A stretch of 64,000 bases of DNA from AWTP1-13 sp050248715 (GTDB lineage: Bacteria > Pseudomonadota > Alphaproteobacteria > Rhizobiales > Hyphomicrobiaceae), in the NCBI GenBank assembly GCA_050248715.1, contig JBFWRV010000001.1, positions 368,011 through 432,010 of the forward strand, given 5' to 3'. The notes beneath the pieces were generated by a model that was given only the letters and a program-made list of their open reading frames with translations, did no database searches and was not told the origin of the DNA. Each line of letters begins with the position of its first letter. The first letter of the stretch is position 1. This document shows, in pieces, positions 50,000 to 58,914 of this stretch. The translations under genes and the position numbers were made by a program.

Positions 50000-51916
50000 G
50001 TGAGACAGTTGATCTTGAGCGGGGCCGGAGTTGGGCTCTTGTCGATGCTGTCGTCGATTGCGACGGTCGCGCAGGTTGCGAGGGGCGATGGGCCCAATGC
50101 GCTCAACTTCATCCCGACGGCCATCTACGATCCGACGGGAGGGCCAGCGCTGCGCAATCCCTGGCGCAGCGATATCGCCTCCTGCAGCCAGTGGTGGGGC
50201 GGGCCCACGGGCACAATCCTATCTCCAGGTTTCATGCCGCTGCCCGCGCCTCCAGAGGGGGCGCACGGCCTCGTGGGGTTCAACTACTCCTCAGCCTGCC
50301 GCCTGATCGAGGGGTTGGCGAGCGCAAGCGTGCGCGCGCACGGAGCCTTCGCGCGCGCAACCACCTACGGCGAGGACGTTGGCGCGTGGCGCGACGGTCA
50401 CGGGCAGGATCAGCGCAACGGGTTTGAGAAGCGCACCTATTCGGCCGGCGTCGGCTTCACGGCGCTGGACGGGACGTTGCTGTCGTTCGACTACACCAGA
50501 GCCGAACGGCACAAGACGCTCTACGGCGGTGCCCTCCTCGATACCAGGTTCTTCGATGCCGACGTTTTCACTGCTCGCGCGCGCCTGCCATTGATGGCCG
50601 GGTCGCTCAAGTCCATAGACATTTCCGCCAAGGCGACTCTGCTCGACCGCGAGAACGACAACTTCAGCTATCGGCCCCTCATCGGCGCCGCCACGCTGGC
50701 CCATTTCAACCGCGACCTGATCGAAGGACGTGCTACCGCGCATTTTGCGCAGTCGAACCTTGCATATGCGCTCGGCATCGAGGTCAGGAATGACCATCGT
50801 GACGCCACTCGATACCAGGGCGCCAATCCGGCGACGCTGCTGGCCCAATCGCGCGTACAGCCCGGCGTGCGGGTGTCGGACGTTACCGCCTTCGGCGATC
50901 TCAGGCTGGACCTGGGCGCATCTTCAAGGGTCGTGGCCGGCGTTCGCCTCAGCTTCGCCTCGGCGAAAGCCGGCGATCTCGATGCCACGGGCCTAACCAC
51001 ACCAGGGGTCGGGGCGACGCCAACGCCGCGCTCCCTGTTCCTCCAGTACTACGGCCTCAGCGGCGAAGGCGAGAAGGATGAAGTGAACGCCGGCGGCAAG
51101 CTCCGCCTTGAGCGGGAACTGTGGGGCAAGGCAGGGACCGCATATGTCGGCGTCTCCCGCGAGACCCGCGTGCCTGACCCAGTCGAGCGCTACTTCGTGT
51201 CGTTCACGCCCCCCTCCGGGGCGGCGCTCAATCCGGGCCCGGTGCATCGTACTTGGATCGGCAATCCGGGGCTCGATGCAGAGAAGCATCATCTTGGGGA
51301 GGCCGGTTTCGGTTGGCTGCAGGGCGGATGGACGCTCGCCGGACGCGTGTTCGTCGACTACGCCGATGATTTCATCCTGTGGGACCGCGCGCGCGGTCAG
51401 CCCGGCATTCTTGTCGCCAACGACGCCAACGTCTTTCGCAACATCGATGCCGTGATCACGGGGGCATCGGCCCGCGTGGGCTACCGATGGGCCTCCGGCT
51501 TCTCCATGCGCGCCGACATGCACTTCACCTACGGCGAAAACCTCACCGACGAGCGGCCGATCGGGCAAATCCCACCCCTCGAGATGATCACGACCGTCGG
51601 CTACGAGACGCCTCTATGGGGTATCGAGGGGCGGTTGCGCGCGGTCGGCCGGCAGGATCGGCTCGACGGCTACTTCCGGACGGGGTCCGGAGTCGACGGC
51701 AACGGTCTCGGCCGCGCGGCGCATGGCTTTGCCCTTGTCGACGTGATGGCAACGTGGCGGCCGCTGCCGAACGTGACCCTGCAGGCCGGTGTCGAGAACC
51801 TGTTCGACAAGGCCTACGCCGAGCACATCGAGCGCAGCGACATCGACGATCCGTTCCTCGTCAACCAGCTTGCGGCCGGGCGATCGCTGGTGCTGCGAGG
51901 AGTGGCTCGGTTTTGA
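50000..51916 (+). CDS. TonB-dependent receptor beta-barrel, copper-receptor (OprC/NosA)-like, plug not evident
   Basis: This 638-residue outer-membrane barrel has a signal peptide and a classic C-terminus ending in Phe (NLFDKAYAEHIERSD, LVLRGVARF). The barrel looks like TonB-dependent copper receptors, including NosA of denitrifiers. After the signal only about 90 residues precede the first barrel strands (AHGAFARATTYGEDVGAW), too few for a normal plug of about 130 residues with a TonB box and RGxGxRV-type motifs, which I do not see. I chose GTG 50000 because GGGAG lies 8 bases upstream; TTG 49985 and GTG 49991 are alternatives. Confidence 0.72.
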   Translation: MRQLILSGAGVGLLSMLSSIATVAQVARGDGPNALNFIPTAIYDPTGGPALRNPWRSDIASCSQWWGGPTGTILSPGFMPLPAPPEGAHGLVGFNYSSACRLIEGLASASVRAHGAFARATTYGEDVGAWRDGHGQDQRNGFEKRTYSAGVGFTALDGTLLSFDYTRAERHKTLYGGALLDTRFFDADVFTARARLPLMAGSLKSIDISAKATLLDRENDNFSYRPLIGAATLAHFNRDLIEGRATAHFAQSNLAYALGIEVRNDHRDATRYQGANPATLLAQSRVQPGVRVSDVTAFGDLRLDLGASSRVVAGVRLSFASAKAGDLDATGLTTPGVGATPTPRSLFLQYYGLSGEGEKDEVNAGGKLRLERELWGKAGTAYVGVSRETRVPDPVERYFVSFTPPSGAALNPGPVHRTWIGNPGLDAEKHHLGEAGFGWLQGGWTLAGRVFVDYADDFILWDRARGQPGILVANDANVFRNIDAVITGASARVGYRWASGFSMRADMHFTYGENLTDERPIGQIPPLEMITTVGYETPLWGIEGRLRAVGRQDRLDGYFRTGSGVDGNGLGRAAHGFALVDVMATWRPLPNVTLQAGVENLFDKAYAEHIERSDIDDPFLVNQLAAGRSLVLRGVARF

Positions 51917-51938
51917 GAAGAGGCGGTTCGGCCATCGC

Positions 51939-51952
51939 TTGATCCAGATCAA
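51939..51952. promoter_or_regulatory. Crp/Fnr-type operator TTGATCCAGATCAA
   Basis: This is a perfect FNR-consensus site about 117 bases upstream of the ABC transporter substrate-binding gene, in the 146-bp gap after the TonB receptor. Confidence 0.8.
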
Positions 51953-52062
51953 GTTGGACGGGTCCGCCGATCGATAACCTGACTGGGCAAGTATGGATAT
52001 GGCGAGGTGGCTCTTCTCGACCCTCGCCCACGATCGAGCACGCAACCTCTGGAGGCCAGAGC

Positions 52063-53091
52063 GTGAGAGTGTCCGCAAACTGCGTCAGCCGTCGCAACGC
52101 TTTGCGACTCTGCGGCGTGGCCGCTGCCGCTCCGTTCTTACAACTCGGCGCTGCCGGATGGTCGGGAGGGGCGCGGGCAGGCGACCGCCCACTCCCGCAC
52201 CTGACATTGTGGGGGCCGCCGGCCGGCCCCTCGATCACGCTGGCGCACGCGGTCGCGCAGGGGATGCTGCGCGAGGTCGCCGACAAGGTCGAGTTCAGGG
52301 CCTGGCGCAACCCGGACGAGATGCGCGCGGGGCTGACCTCCCGCACGATGCAAGCCGTCGTCGTCCCAACGCAGGTGGCAGCCAACCTGTTCAACAGGGG
52401 TCTCGGCGTGCGCCTCGTCAACGTCATGACCGACGGCCTGCTCTATGTCGTCGCCAACGATCCCGCACTGACCACCCTCGAGTCGCTGCGCGGGCGCAAG
52501 GTTGCCGTGCCTTTCCGCAATGACACTCCCGAGTTCGTGTTTCAGCGCTTGCTCAAGAGCAGGCGCATGGCGGCTGGCACCGACCTGATGGTCGAGACCG
52601 CCGGAACGCCGATCGAGGCCATTCAGCTCCTGCTCGCCGGGCGTCTCGATGCGGCCGTGGTGCCGGAGCCGGCAGCCACGGCCGCCATCATGCGAGGGAA
52701 GCTGGCCGGCAAGACCATTGCGCGCGTGATCGATATCCAGAAGCTGTGGGCTGACGTGAACGGCCAAGGCAGAGGAACTTTGCCGCAGGCCGGCCTGGCG
52801 GTAACGACCGCCTTCAACAGCGAGCACCCGCAGCTCGTGACACGGCTGCACGAGCATCTGGCCGAGGCTGCCGCCGCCGTGGTGGCGGCACCTGCCGTCG
52901 CTGCCAGCAGCGCTGCCGCGGCGCTGGAGTTGCCGTGGCCGATCATCGAGCAATCGATTCCGTGGTCCAATCTGGTTTGCCGGCGTGCCGCGGAGGCGCG
53001 TCCCGCGCTGGAAGCGATGTTTTCGATCATCGCCGAAGGTGATGCCGCCCTGCTCGGCGGCAGGCTGCCTCCCGAGGAGTTCTACGTTTGA
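52063..53091 (+). CDS. ABC transporter substrate-binding protein, NMT1/TauA-like, in an NnrS operon
   Basis: This 342-residue protein has a twin-arginine-like leader (SRRNALRLCG with AAAAPFLQLGAA) and the ligand fold of nitrate/taurine/thiamine-precursor binding proteins (LHLAHA-type LWGPPAGPSITLAHAVAQG, RGRKVAVPFRNDTPEF). GTG 52063 follows GGAGG by 7 bases. Its operon (binding protein, permease, ATPase, NnrS, NnrS) sits under an FNR-type site, so the imported molecule may relate to nitrosative stress or metal supply. The ligand is not determined. Confidence 0.8.
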   Translation: MRVSANCVSRRNALRLCGVAAAAPFLQLGAAGWSGGARAGDRPLPHLTLWGPPAGPSITLAHAVAQGMLREVADKVEFRAWRNPDEMRAGLTSRTMQAVVVPTQVAANLFNRGLGVRLVNVMTDGLLYVVANDPALTTLESLRGRKVAVPFRNDTPEFVFQRLLKSRRMAAGTDLMVETAGTPIEAIQLLLAGRLDAAVVPEPAATAAIMRGKLAGKTIARVIDIQKLWADVNGQGRGTLPQAGLAVTTAFNSEHPQLVTRLHEHLAEAAAAVVAAPAVAASSAAAALELPWPIIEQSIPWSNLVCRRAAEARPALEAMFSIIAEGDAALLGGRLPPEEFYV

Positions 53092-53909
53092 CGCAAGTCG
53101 TGGCCATCTTCGCCGCGCGGACGGGACGCATCGGGCGGTTCGTCTGGTCCGGCTGGGCCGGACTTGCCGCGCTGTTCCTGTCCTGCGCGCTCTGGCAGGC
53201 CGGCCACGAGGCCTATGGCTCGTTCATTCTGCCCTCGCCGCTGGCGACGCTGCGCGGCGTCGTGGCGCTCGCGAGCGAGAGAGCAAACTGGTCGATCGCC
53301 GCGGCGACGACGGCGCGCGCGCTCGAGGGTTTCGTCCTGGCATCCCTCGCGGGCACGGCTGCCGGCGTGGTCGCGGGATATTCAGCAGCGACTCTCCGCC
53401 TGGCTCGACCGCTCGTAACGCTCCTACTCGGCGTGCCGCCGATCGCCTGGATCGTGCTCGCCATGATCTGGTTCGGCTCGACCAGCGGCATGGTGGTGAC
53501 GACGGTCGTCATCGCGGCGCTGCCACTGACCTTCGTCGGTGCAGCCGAAGGCATCATGACTCGCGATCGCGGCCTGGACGACATGGCACGTGCGTTCGGA
53601 GCAGGCCCGTGGGCCCGCCTCTCCACCCTGGCGCTGCGCCACGTCGGCGCGCACATCTTCCCCGCCCTGGTGCTGGCACTCGGCACTGCCTTCAAGGTCG
53701 CCGTGATGGCGGAAGTGCTGGCCAATGCGGGCGGCATTGGTGGCGGTCTTGCACGCGCGCGGTCGAACCTCGATGTGTCCGAAGCGCTCGGCTGGGTGCT
53801 GATCGCCGTCGCGGTCCTGATCCTCGTCGAGTACGGCATCATCCGGCCGGTCCACGCCGAGCTCGAGCGCTGGCGCGAGGCGGCCCAGCCGTGGGGAATC
53901 AAACGATGA
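53088..53909 (+). CDS. ABC transporter permease, SsuC/TauC-like
   Basis: This 273-residue inner-membrane permease has about six helices and the EAA-like loop DRGLDDMARAFGAGPWARLSTL. The TTG start shares four bases with the upstream stop and has GAGGAG 8 bases upstream. It follows the pattern of nitrate/sulfonate-type transporters. Confidence 0.85.
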   Translation: MTQVVAIFAARTGRIGRFVWSGWAGLAALFLSCALWQAGHEAYGSFILPSPLATLRGVVALASERANWSIAAATTARALEGFVLASLAGTAAGVVAGYSAATLRLARPLVTLLLGVPPIAWIVLAMIWFGSTSGMVVTTVVIAALPLTFVGAAEGIMTRDRGLDDMARAFGAGPWARLSTLALRHVGAHIFPALVLALGTAFKVAVMAEVLANAGGIGGGLARARSNLDVSEALGWVLIAVAVLILVEYGIIRPVHAELERWREAAQPWGIKR

Positions 53910-54655
53910 CGGCCCTGCTGCTGTCGGGCATCGGCCACGCCTATCTGGGGCGCACGGTCCTTGACGGGATCGACCTTGCGGTCCCTGCCGGAGAGGTCGT
54001 GGCTCTCGTGGGCCCCTCGGGATGCGGCAAGAGCACGCTGGTGCATATCGCCGCGGGCATCATCCAGCCGCTGCGCGGCCGCGTGGCCGTTCGCTACGCC
54101 CGTCACGGCATGGTTTTTCAGGAGCCGCGCCTCATGCCGTGGGCAACCGCACAGGAGAACATCGCTTATCCCCTGCGCATCGCAAGGACAGGACGAAGGA
54201 AGCGGCTGACCCGGGCTGCGCAGGCAGCCCGTCGCGTCCACCTCGAAGAGATGGATCTCGGCAAGTTTCCGGTCGAGTTGTCCGGCGGCATGCGCCAGCG
54301 CGTCGCCATCGCCAGGGCGCTGGTGCGCGACCCCGATTTCATCTTCTTCGACGAGCCCTTCACGGCGCTCGACGTCGCGCTCAAGCGGCGGATGCAGAAC
54401 CTGGTCATTGCGGCAGCAGGCGAGGCCGGGTTTGCGGCCCTGTTCGTGACGCACGATCTGTACGAGGCGGCGCGCATTGCCCACCGCATCGTTGTCATGG
54501 ATGCGCATGGGCGGGGCATCACCGGCGAGCGCGTGATCCCGGGAACGCCCGGGGAGCGCTCCGACCGCGATGTTTTCGAGAAGGTCTCGAACTATCTCGC
54601 TGGGGACCCCCTCTTCCGCCACGTCAACGATGTCGACGAGCGGAGGCGGGCATGA
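53906..54655 (+). CDS. ABC transporter ATP-binding protein, SsuB/TauB-like
   Basis: This 249-residue ATPase has Walker A GPSGCGKST, signature LSGGMRQRVA and Walker B FIFFDEPFTALD. ATG 53906 overlaps the permease stop by 4 bp and its stop overlaps the NnrS start by 4 bp. Confidence 0.9.
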   Translation: MTALLLSGIGHAYLGRTVLDGIDLAVPAGEVVALVGPSGCGKSTLVHIAAGIIQPLRGRVAVRYARHGMVFQEPRLMPWATAQENIAYPLRIARTGRRKRLTRAAQAARRVHLEEMDLGKFPVELSGGMRQRVAIARALVRDPDFIFFDEPFTALDVALKRRMQNLVIAAAGEAGFAALFVTHDLYEAARIAHRIVVMDAHGRGITGERVIPGTPGERSDRDVFEKVSNYLAGDPLFRHVNDVDERRRA

Positions 54656-55869
54656 CGATTCTCGTCGCACCGGCCAAACAGCAGATCTCCCTGCTCGACG
54701 TGCTCACCGACGAGGGGCTGAGGCTGTTCTTTCCGCTCGGCGCCCTCTACGCGGCGCTGTGGCCGTTTCTGTGGGTCGTCGTTCTAGGCTTCGACCTGCC
54801 TCTCGCCAGGCAGGTGCCAGCGACGCAATGGCACCCCCACGAGATGCTGATTGGCGCCTATGGGGCGGCGCTCATCGGGTTTGTGACATCGGCAGTGCCC
54901 GAGTGGACGGACACCAAGGGGCCGGGCCAGTGGATGCTCCTGTCGCTCGCCGCGCTGTGGGGCATCGGGCGCTGCGTCGGCGTACTCGGCTTCGATCTGG
55001 TCGGAGTGCTGGGTGCCCTGGCCGACAGCCTGTGGCTTGCCGGACTCCTCATCTATGTCGCACATGTCAGCTGGAGGCGGCGAACGACCAGCCTTACCGG
55101 CTTCGGGTTCTGGCTCGCGGTGCTGGTGGTGGCCGAGGTCGTAACGCGCGTGGGGTTCGTCGGTGGCGATGTGCAACTGTCGGCACGTGGGCTGGCCGTC
55201 GTCGAGCTCGCATTCCTGGGCCTCCTCAGCCTCGCGCTGGCGCGCGTGTGGGTGCCCGTCACCAACCTGGTGCTCGATCCGAGCGAGAAGACGAGCCCTT
55301 ATCGACCCCATCCCGGCCGCCAGAACCTCGCATCCGGTCTCGTCGCGATTGCACTTGGCGGGGAGTTGGCGGGTTTGTCGACGGAGGTGCGCGGCTATCT
55401 GTTCCTGGCGTCGGGTGCTGCCTTCCTCGACCGGGCGGGAGAAGCCTTCATCGGCCGCCTTTTCCTGCGTGCGGAAACGCTGTCGTTGTTCGGGTCGGCC
55501 GCGCTGGCGGGAATGGGCCTGCTCGCCGTGGGCGCGGCGCGGCTCGGGGCCCCGCTCGCGGAGTCGACGGCCCTGCACGTGGCGCTGATGGGTGGACTGG
55601 GGCTCGGCGTGCTGGCGGTCTATTCCGTCGCCGGACTGCTGCACACGGGTCATGCCTTGCGCCTGCCACCGGCGGCGATGCTTTCGTTCCTGCTACTGCT
55701 TGCGGCCGCGGGCCTGCGCGTGCTGCCGGATTTGGGTGTGTCGATCCCATTGCCGGGCGGGCATCATGTCGCAAGCTCGATCGCCTGGGCGCTCGCATTC
55801 CTCGTCTGGCTATACGGCTACTGGCCCTTGCTGCGAGACCCGCACACAGTCGGCCGGCGTTCCTGCTGA
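54652..55869 (+). CDS. NnrS-family membrane protein, divergent
   Basis: This 405-residue polytopic protein (about 12 helices) has the NnrS-like features LFFPLGALYAALWPFLWV, HPHEMLIGAYGAALIGF and HTGHALRLPP. It is coupled to the transporter ATPase (ATGA) and followed by a canonical NnrS 31 bp on. NnrS proteins are heme- and copper-containing membrane proteins linked to nitrosative stress. This copy is the more divergent of the two. Confidence 0.82.
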   Translation: MTILVAPAKQQISLLDVLTDEGLRLFFPLGALYAALWPFLWVVVLGFDLPLARQVPATQWHPHEMLIGAYGAALIGFVTSAVPEWTDTKGPGQWMLLSLAALWGIGRCVGVLGFDLVGVLGALADSLWLAGLLIYVAHVSWRRRTTSLTGFGFWLAVLVVAEVVTRVGFVGGDVQLSARGLAVVELAFLGLLSLALARVWVPVTNLVLDPSEKTSPYRPHPGRQNLASGLVAIALGGELAGLSTEVRGYLFLASGAAFLDRAGEAFIGRLFLRAETLSLFGSAALAGMGLLAVGAARLGAPLAESTALHVALMGGLGLGVLAVYSVAGLLHTGHALRLPPAAMLSFLLLLAAAGLRVLPDLGVSIPLPGGHHVASSIAWALAFLVWLYGYWPLLRDPHTVGRRSC

Positions 55870-55900
55870 TGGGTAGTCTGCAAGAGAGGTTGCTCGCATC

Positions 55901-57106
55901 ATGTCGACCATGACCCTCGTGCGAGAGTGGCGCGGACCCGCCATCTTCAGTTACGGCTTCAGGCCGTTCTTCCTCTTTGCCGCCCTGCAGGCTGCTCTTG
56001 CCGTTGCACTCTGGGTGCCCTGGTTCCTGGGTCTTGTGCCCGTGCCGAGCCTGCTGCCGCCGGTGGCCTGGCACGCGCATTCCCTGCTGTTCGGCTACGT
56101 ACCCGCTGTCATCGCCGGCTTTCTGCTGACCGCGGTGCCAAACTGGACCGGCCGCCTGCCCGTTGTCGGCTGGCCGCTCGCCGGACTGTTCTCGCTGTGG
56201 GCGGCCGGGCGGATCGCGATGCTGGTGTCGGCCCACCTTGGCGCCTGGCTGACGGCGGTCGTCGACATTTCCTTCCTTTGCGCTCTGGCGGCGGTGGTGG
56301 CGCGCGAGATCGTATCGGCCGGGAACTGGCGCAATCTGAAGGTGCTGCTGGTGCTCTCCCTGCTCCTCGTCGCGCAGGCGCTGTTCCACTGGGAGGTCGA
56401 TCACTACGGCAGGCCGGAGGTAGCCGACAGGCTGGCCATCGCCGCGATCATCACGCTGATCACCCTCATCGGCGGCCGCATCGTGCCGAGCTTCACGACC
56501 AACTGGATCAAGAGACTGAACCCCGGCAGGTTGCCGCAGCCGCCGGGGAGGTTCGATGCGGTCGCGATGGCCGCCGGCATCGTCGCATTGGTTGTCTGGA
56601 TCGCAAGCGCGCGCATGACCGTGCCGGGATGGCTGAGCGGAGGGCTTCTGCTACTCGGCGGGCTGCTGCATCTCGCCAGGCAGTGGCGCTGGGCCCCGCA
56701 TCGCACGCTGCGCGAGCCGTTGGTGACGATCCTGCACGTGGGCTACTTCTTCGTCGGCGCAGGGTTCGTGCTCGCGGGCTTGGCCGAACTGACGCACGGT
56801 CGCATTGCGGCAACCGCCGGCATCCATGCCTGGACCGCCGGGGCCATCGGCACCATGACACTTGCCGTCATGACACGGGCGAGCCTGGGCCATACGGGGC
56901 GCCCTTTGACGGCTGGCTTCATGACGGTCGTCATCTATGGCGGCGTGGTTGCGGCGGCCGTGCTGAGAATTGCTTCCGCGCTTGCCCCCGAGCTGACCCT
57001 CACGCTGATCCCAGCTGCCGGGGTGGCCTGGATCATCGCCTTCCTCGGTTTCGCCTTGGCCTACGGCCCACTGCTGGCCTTGCCTCGCGCAAAGAGCGGC
57101 GCGTAG
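55901..57106 (+). CDS. nnrS: NnrS-family protein
   Basis: This 401-residue, 12-helix protein has the family opening SYGFRPFFLFAALQAA and conserved motifs HAHSLLFGYVPAVIAGFLLT, VPNWTGRLP, GGRIVPSFTTNW and TRASLGHTGRPL. It is the last gene of the ABC-nnrS operon. Loss of NnrS in other bacteria makes cells sensitive to NO. Confidence 0.93.
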   Translation: MSTMTLVREWRGPAIFSYGFRPFFLFAALQAALAVALWVPWFLGLVPVPSLLPPVAWHAHSLLFGYVPAVIAGFLLTAVPNWTGRLPVVGWPLAGLFSLWAAGRIAMLVSAHLGAWLTAVVDISFLCALAAVVAREIVSAGNWRNLKVLLVLSLLLVAQALFHWEVDHYGRPEVADRLAIAAIITLITLIGGRIVPSFTTNWIKRLNPGRLPQPPGRFDAVAMAAGIVALVVWIASARMTVPGWLSGGLLLLGGLLHLARQWRWAPHRTLREPLVTILHVGYFFVGAGFVLAGLAELTHGRIAATAGIHAWTAGAIGTMTLAVMTRASLGHTGRPLTAGFMTVVIYGGVVAAAVLRIASALAPELTLTLIPAAGVAWIIAFLGFALAYGPLLALPRAKSGA

Positions 57107-57130
57107 CATCTGCAAAGGTGCGCTCGGACG

Positions 57131-57367
57131 TCATCGGCGCAGAAAATAGTCGTGGAACCGGACGCCGATTACGCCGGTCCGGCGCCATACCACGCTTGCG
57201 AGCCGAGGGTGCGCCGTCGTCTCGTCCTGCAGTTGAATTTCCTTCGGAATGATGGCGGCGTCGGCAACTCTCAGCTGGGCCCCCGAAGCCGATGCGTTCT
57301 GGACGACGCATTCGACCAGGCTATGTCCGCTGGCAAAGCCAATGACGCCGGCATACGAACGCAACAT
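57131..57367 (-). CDS. Short PilZ-domain protein
   Basis: This 78-residue protein shows the PilZ beta-barrel signature NASASGAQLRV (the N-x-S-x-x-G motif) and VVWRRTGVIGVRFHDY. The N-terminal RxxxR c-di-GMP motif is not obvious, since the protein starts directly with MLRSYAG. GAGGAA precedes ATG 57367. A Crp/Fnr-type box lies 66 bases upstream, which would tie it to low oxygen. Confidence 0.7.
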   Translation of the reverse strand: MLRSYAGVIGFASGHSLVECVVQNASASGAQLRVADAAIIPKEIQLQDETTAHPRLASVVWRRTGVIGVRFHDYFLRR

Positions 57368-57426
57368 CGTTTCCTCGGGACACTCCGCAGCAGGGAATCC
57401 GTTGCAAATCGCGCAACGATCTCGCC

Positions 57427-57440
57427 TTGATGGAAGTCAA
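57427..57440. promoter_or_regulatory. Crp/Fnr-type operator TTGATGGAAGTCAA
   Basis: This is a perfect site centred 66 bases upstream of the PilZ gene start on the minus strand, the same spacing as for the pad operon. Confidence 0.72.
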
Positions 57441-57657
57441 GACGAGTTGGCGTGCATATCAATGCCGAGGGACACTGTTGCGTCCGTGCCAGACTGAAGC
57501 CTGGCGATCGTGGCACGATTTGCCCATGCAAGGCCGCGCAAGAAGAGGGCGAACCCGCCTTGCCGGCAAACGCCGGCGGCGCCGGCTGCCCCGCATTTTC
57601 CTGATTAGCGCGCGGTCGGCCGCGCGACCTGAGGGACTGTCATGCGTGACTCACGCC

Positions 57658-57954
57658 TCATTTCAGCGCCAGCACCACGGGCCCTGAAACCGGATCGGTG
57701 ACGCCAAGACCGCCACCCAGGTCTTCGAGCGTGTCGCGGAAGGAATCAAGCGTCCCGACCATCTGGGTCCGCGCGCTCGCGAGCGCGTCCATGTCCGACC
57801 ACTCGGCGATGATACAATAGGCTCGCTCTCCGGTCTTGATCACGTTTGCATGACGCAGACCTGGCCAATTGGCCACGATCTTCTTGTGAGCATCGAGGAA
57901 TTCCTGATCCCGCCCAGGCTTCACCCGGAAGCGCACGGCGTTGAAAGCGGTCAT
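57658..57954 (-). CDS. Antibiotic biosynthesis monooxygenase-like (ABM/Dabb) protein
   Basis: This 98-residue ferredoxin-like fold has NAVRFRVKPGRDQEFLDAHKK and CIIAEWSDMDALASAR, typical of ABM domains. It is a monocistronic gene of unknown substrate; such small proteins dimerise to form a monooxygenase or stress barrel. Confidence 0.75.
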   Translation of the reverse strand: MTAFNAVRFRVKPGRDQEFLDAHKKIVANWPGLRHANVIKTGERAYCIIAEWSDMDALASARTQMVGTLDSFRDTLEDLGGGLGVTDPVSGPVVLALK

Positions 57955-58416
57955 GGGCCACCTCTAATTCTGGATGCGCAATACCGTTCACCGGCACAGT
58001 CAGCCTACCCCATCTCTTTGCAGCTGTTCCACAACCGGCGCACCGGCTGGTGAAAAGGTGTTTGGTCGACGATATTCCAAAACTCGCCCTCTCGCGCTGT
58101 TTTGCGAGCGCGGCGAGGCGCGGATGCATCGAGCCGTGCGGCCTACAATCATCACAAGCCCAAGCTGCTGGGCTGACGCCCTTGCGAGAGATCCGGTACC
58201 TCACGGTCGCACCGCGGGGCATTCCATCAGCATGCCACGTGCCCGCCACATAGGGAATGTTTCTAGCGCTGCGAATTCCGGCGCTCGCTGGCGTGCACGG
58301 TTTTTTATGCGTCAGGCACGCGCCGCAGCAGGTCCCACACCGTTACGTAACTCCACCCCGCGCTCGCGGCTCGCGCCTCCTCTAAGAATCCGTGAGCCAT
58401 ACCGTACTCAATCGGC
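57955..58416. other. Intergenic region, no convincing gene
   Basis: This 462-bp stretch holds open frames in several phases but none has family resemblance or a ribosome site. I see no Crp/Fnr box and no repeat in it. Confidence 0.5.
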
Positions 58417-58848
58417 GTGAGCCGTTCGCACAGAATTCATGTGCTAGAAGCGTCGATCGAGCTACACTTCGACTTGAGAAAGGCCCTGCAATGGCGGAAA
58501 CACGTGCGGACTGTAGCGGTTGGCGCCCTTGCCCTTGCAATCGCAGGAACTGCTGGCCTCTCGCAGGAGGAGTCGTGCGCGAGCGCGCTCGATTCGCGCA
58601 GACAGGCTGGTGAGACGGTGGCGAAATCAGTGCCACGCTTTGATACGAGGCATGCTGATTTAAGGGAACGACTGGACGCCTTTGTGGCCGCCGAGGCGGC
58701 ATTGAGAACGGCGCACCGAGCCGTCAGGCGGGCGTGTCCAGCCGGTGAATTTGTGCGGGTCGATTCCGACGCACAGGATCGATCTGAGTTCATTATCGAG
58801 GCGGCCAGGAGCCGGCTAGCGAAGTGCCTCGACCCCACAAGCAAGTAG
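58417..58848 (+). CDS. Hypothetical secreted protein
   Basis: An open frame encodes a basic leader and hydrophobic segment (KHVRTVAVGALALAIAGTAG) followed by a helical, charged domain with three cysteines (QEESCASA, RRACPAG, AKCLDP). The true start is likely internal (TTG 58474 or GTG 58504) so the mature protein would be about 85-90 residues. I do not recognise the family. Confidence 0.5.
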   Translation: MSRSHRIHVLEASIELHFDLRKALQWRKHVRTVAVGALALAIAGTAGLSQEESCASALDSRRQAGETVAKSVPRFDTRHADLRERLDAFVAAEAALRTAHRAVRRACPAGEFVRVDSDAQDRSEFIIEAARSRLAKCLDPTSK

Positions 58849-58914
58849 CCGCCAGCGCCTATTCAGTCGCATGCAGGTCGCCATCCATACTTTCCCCCAT
58901 GGTCAAGAAGGGGG

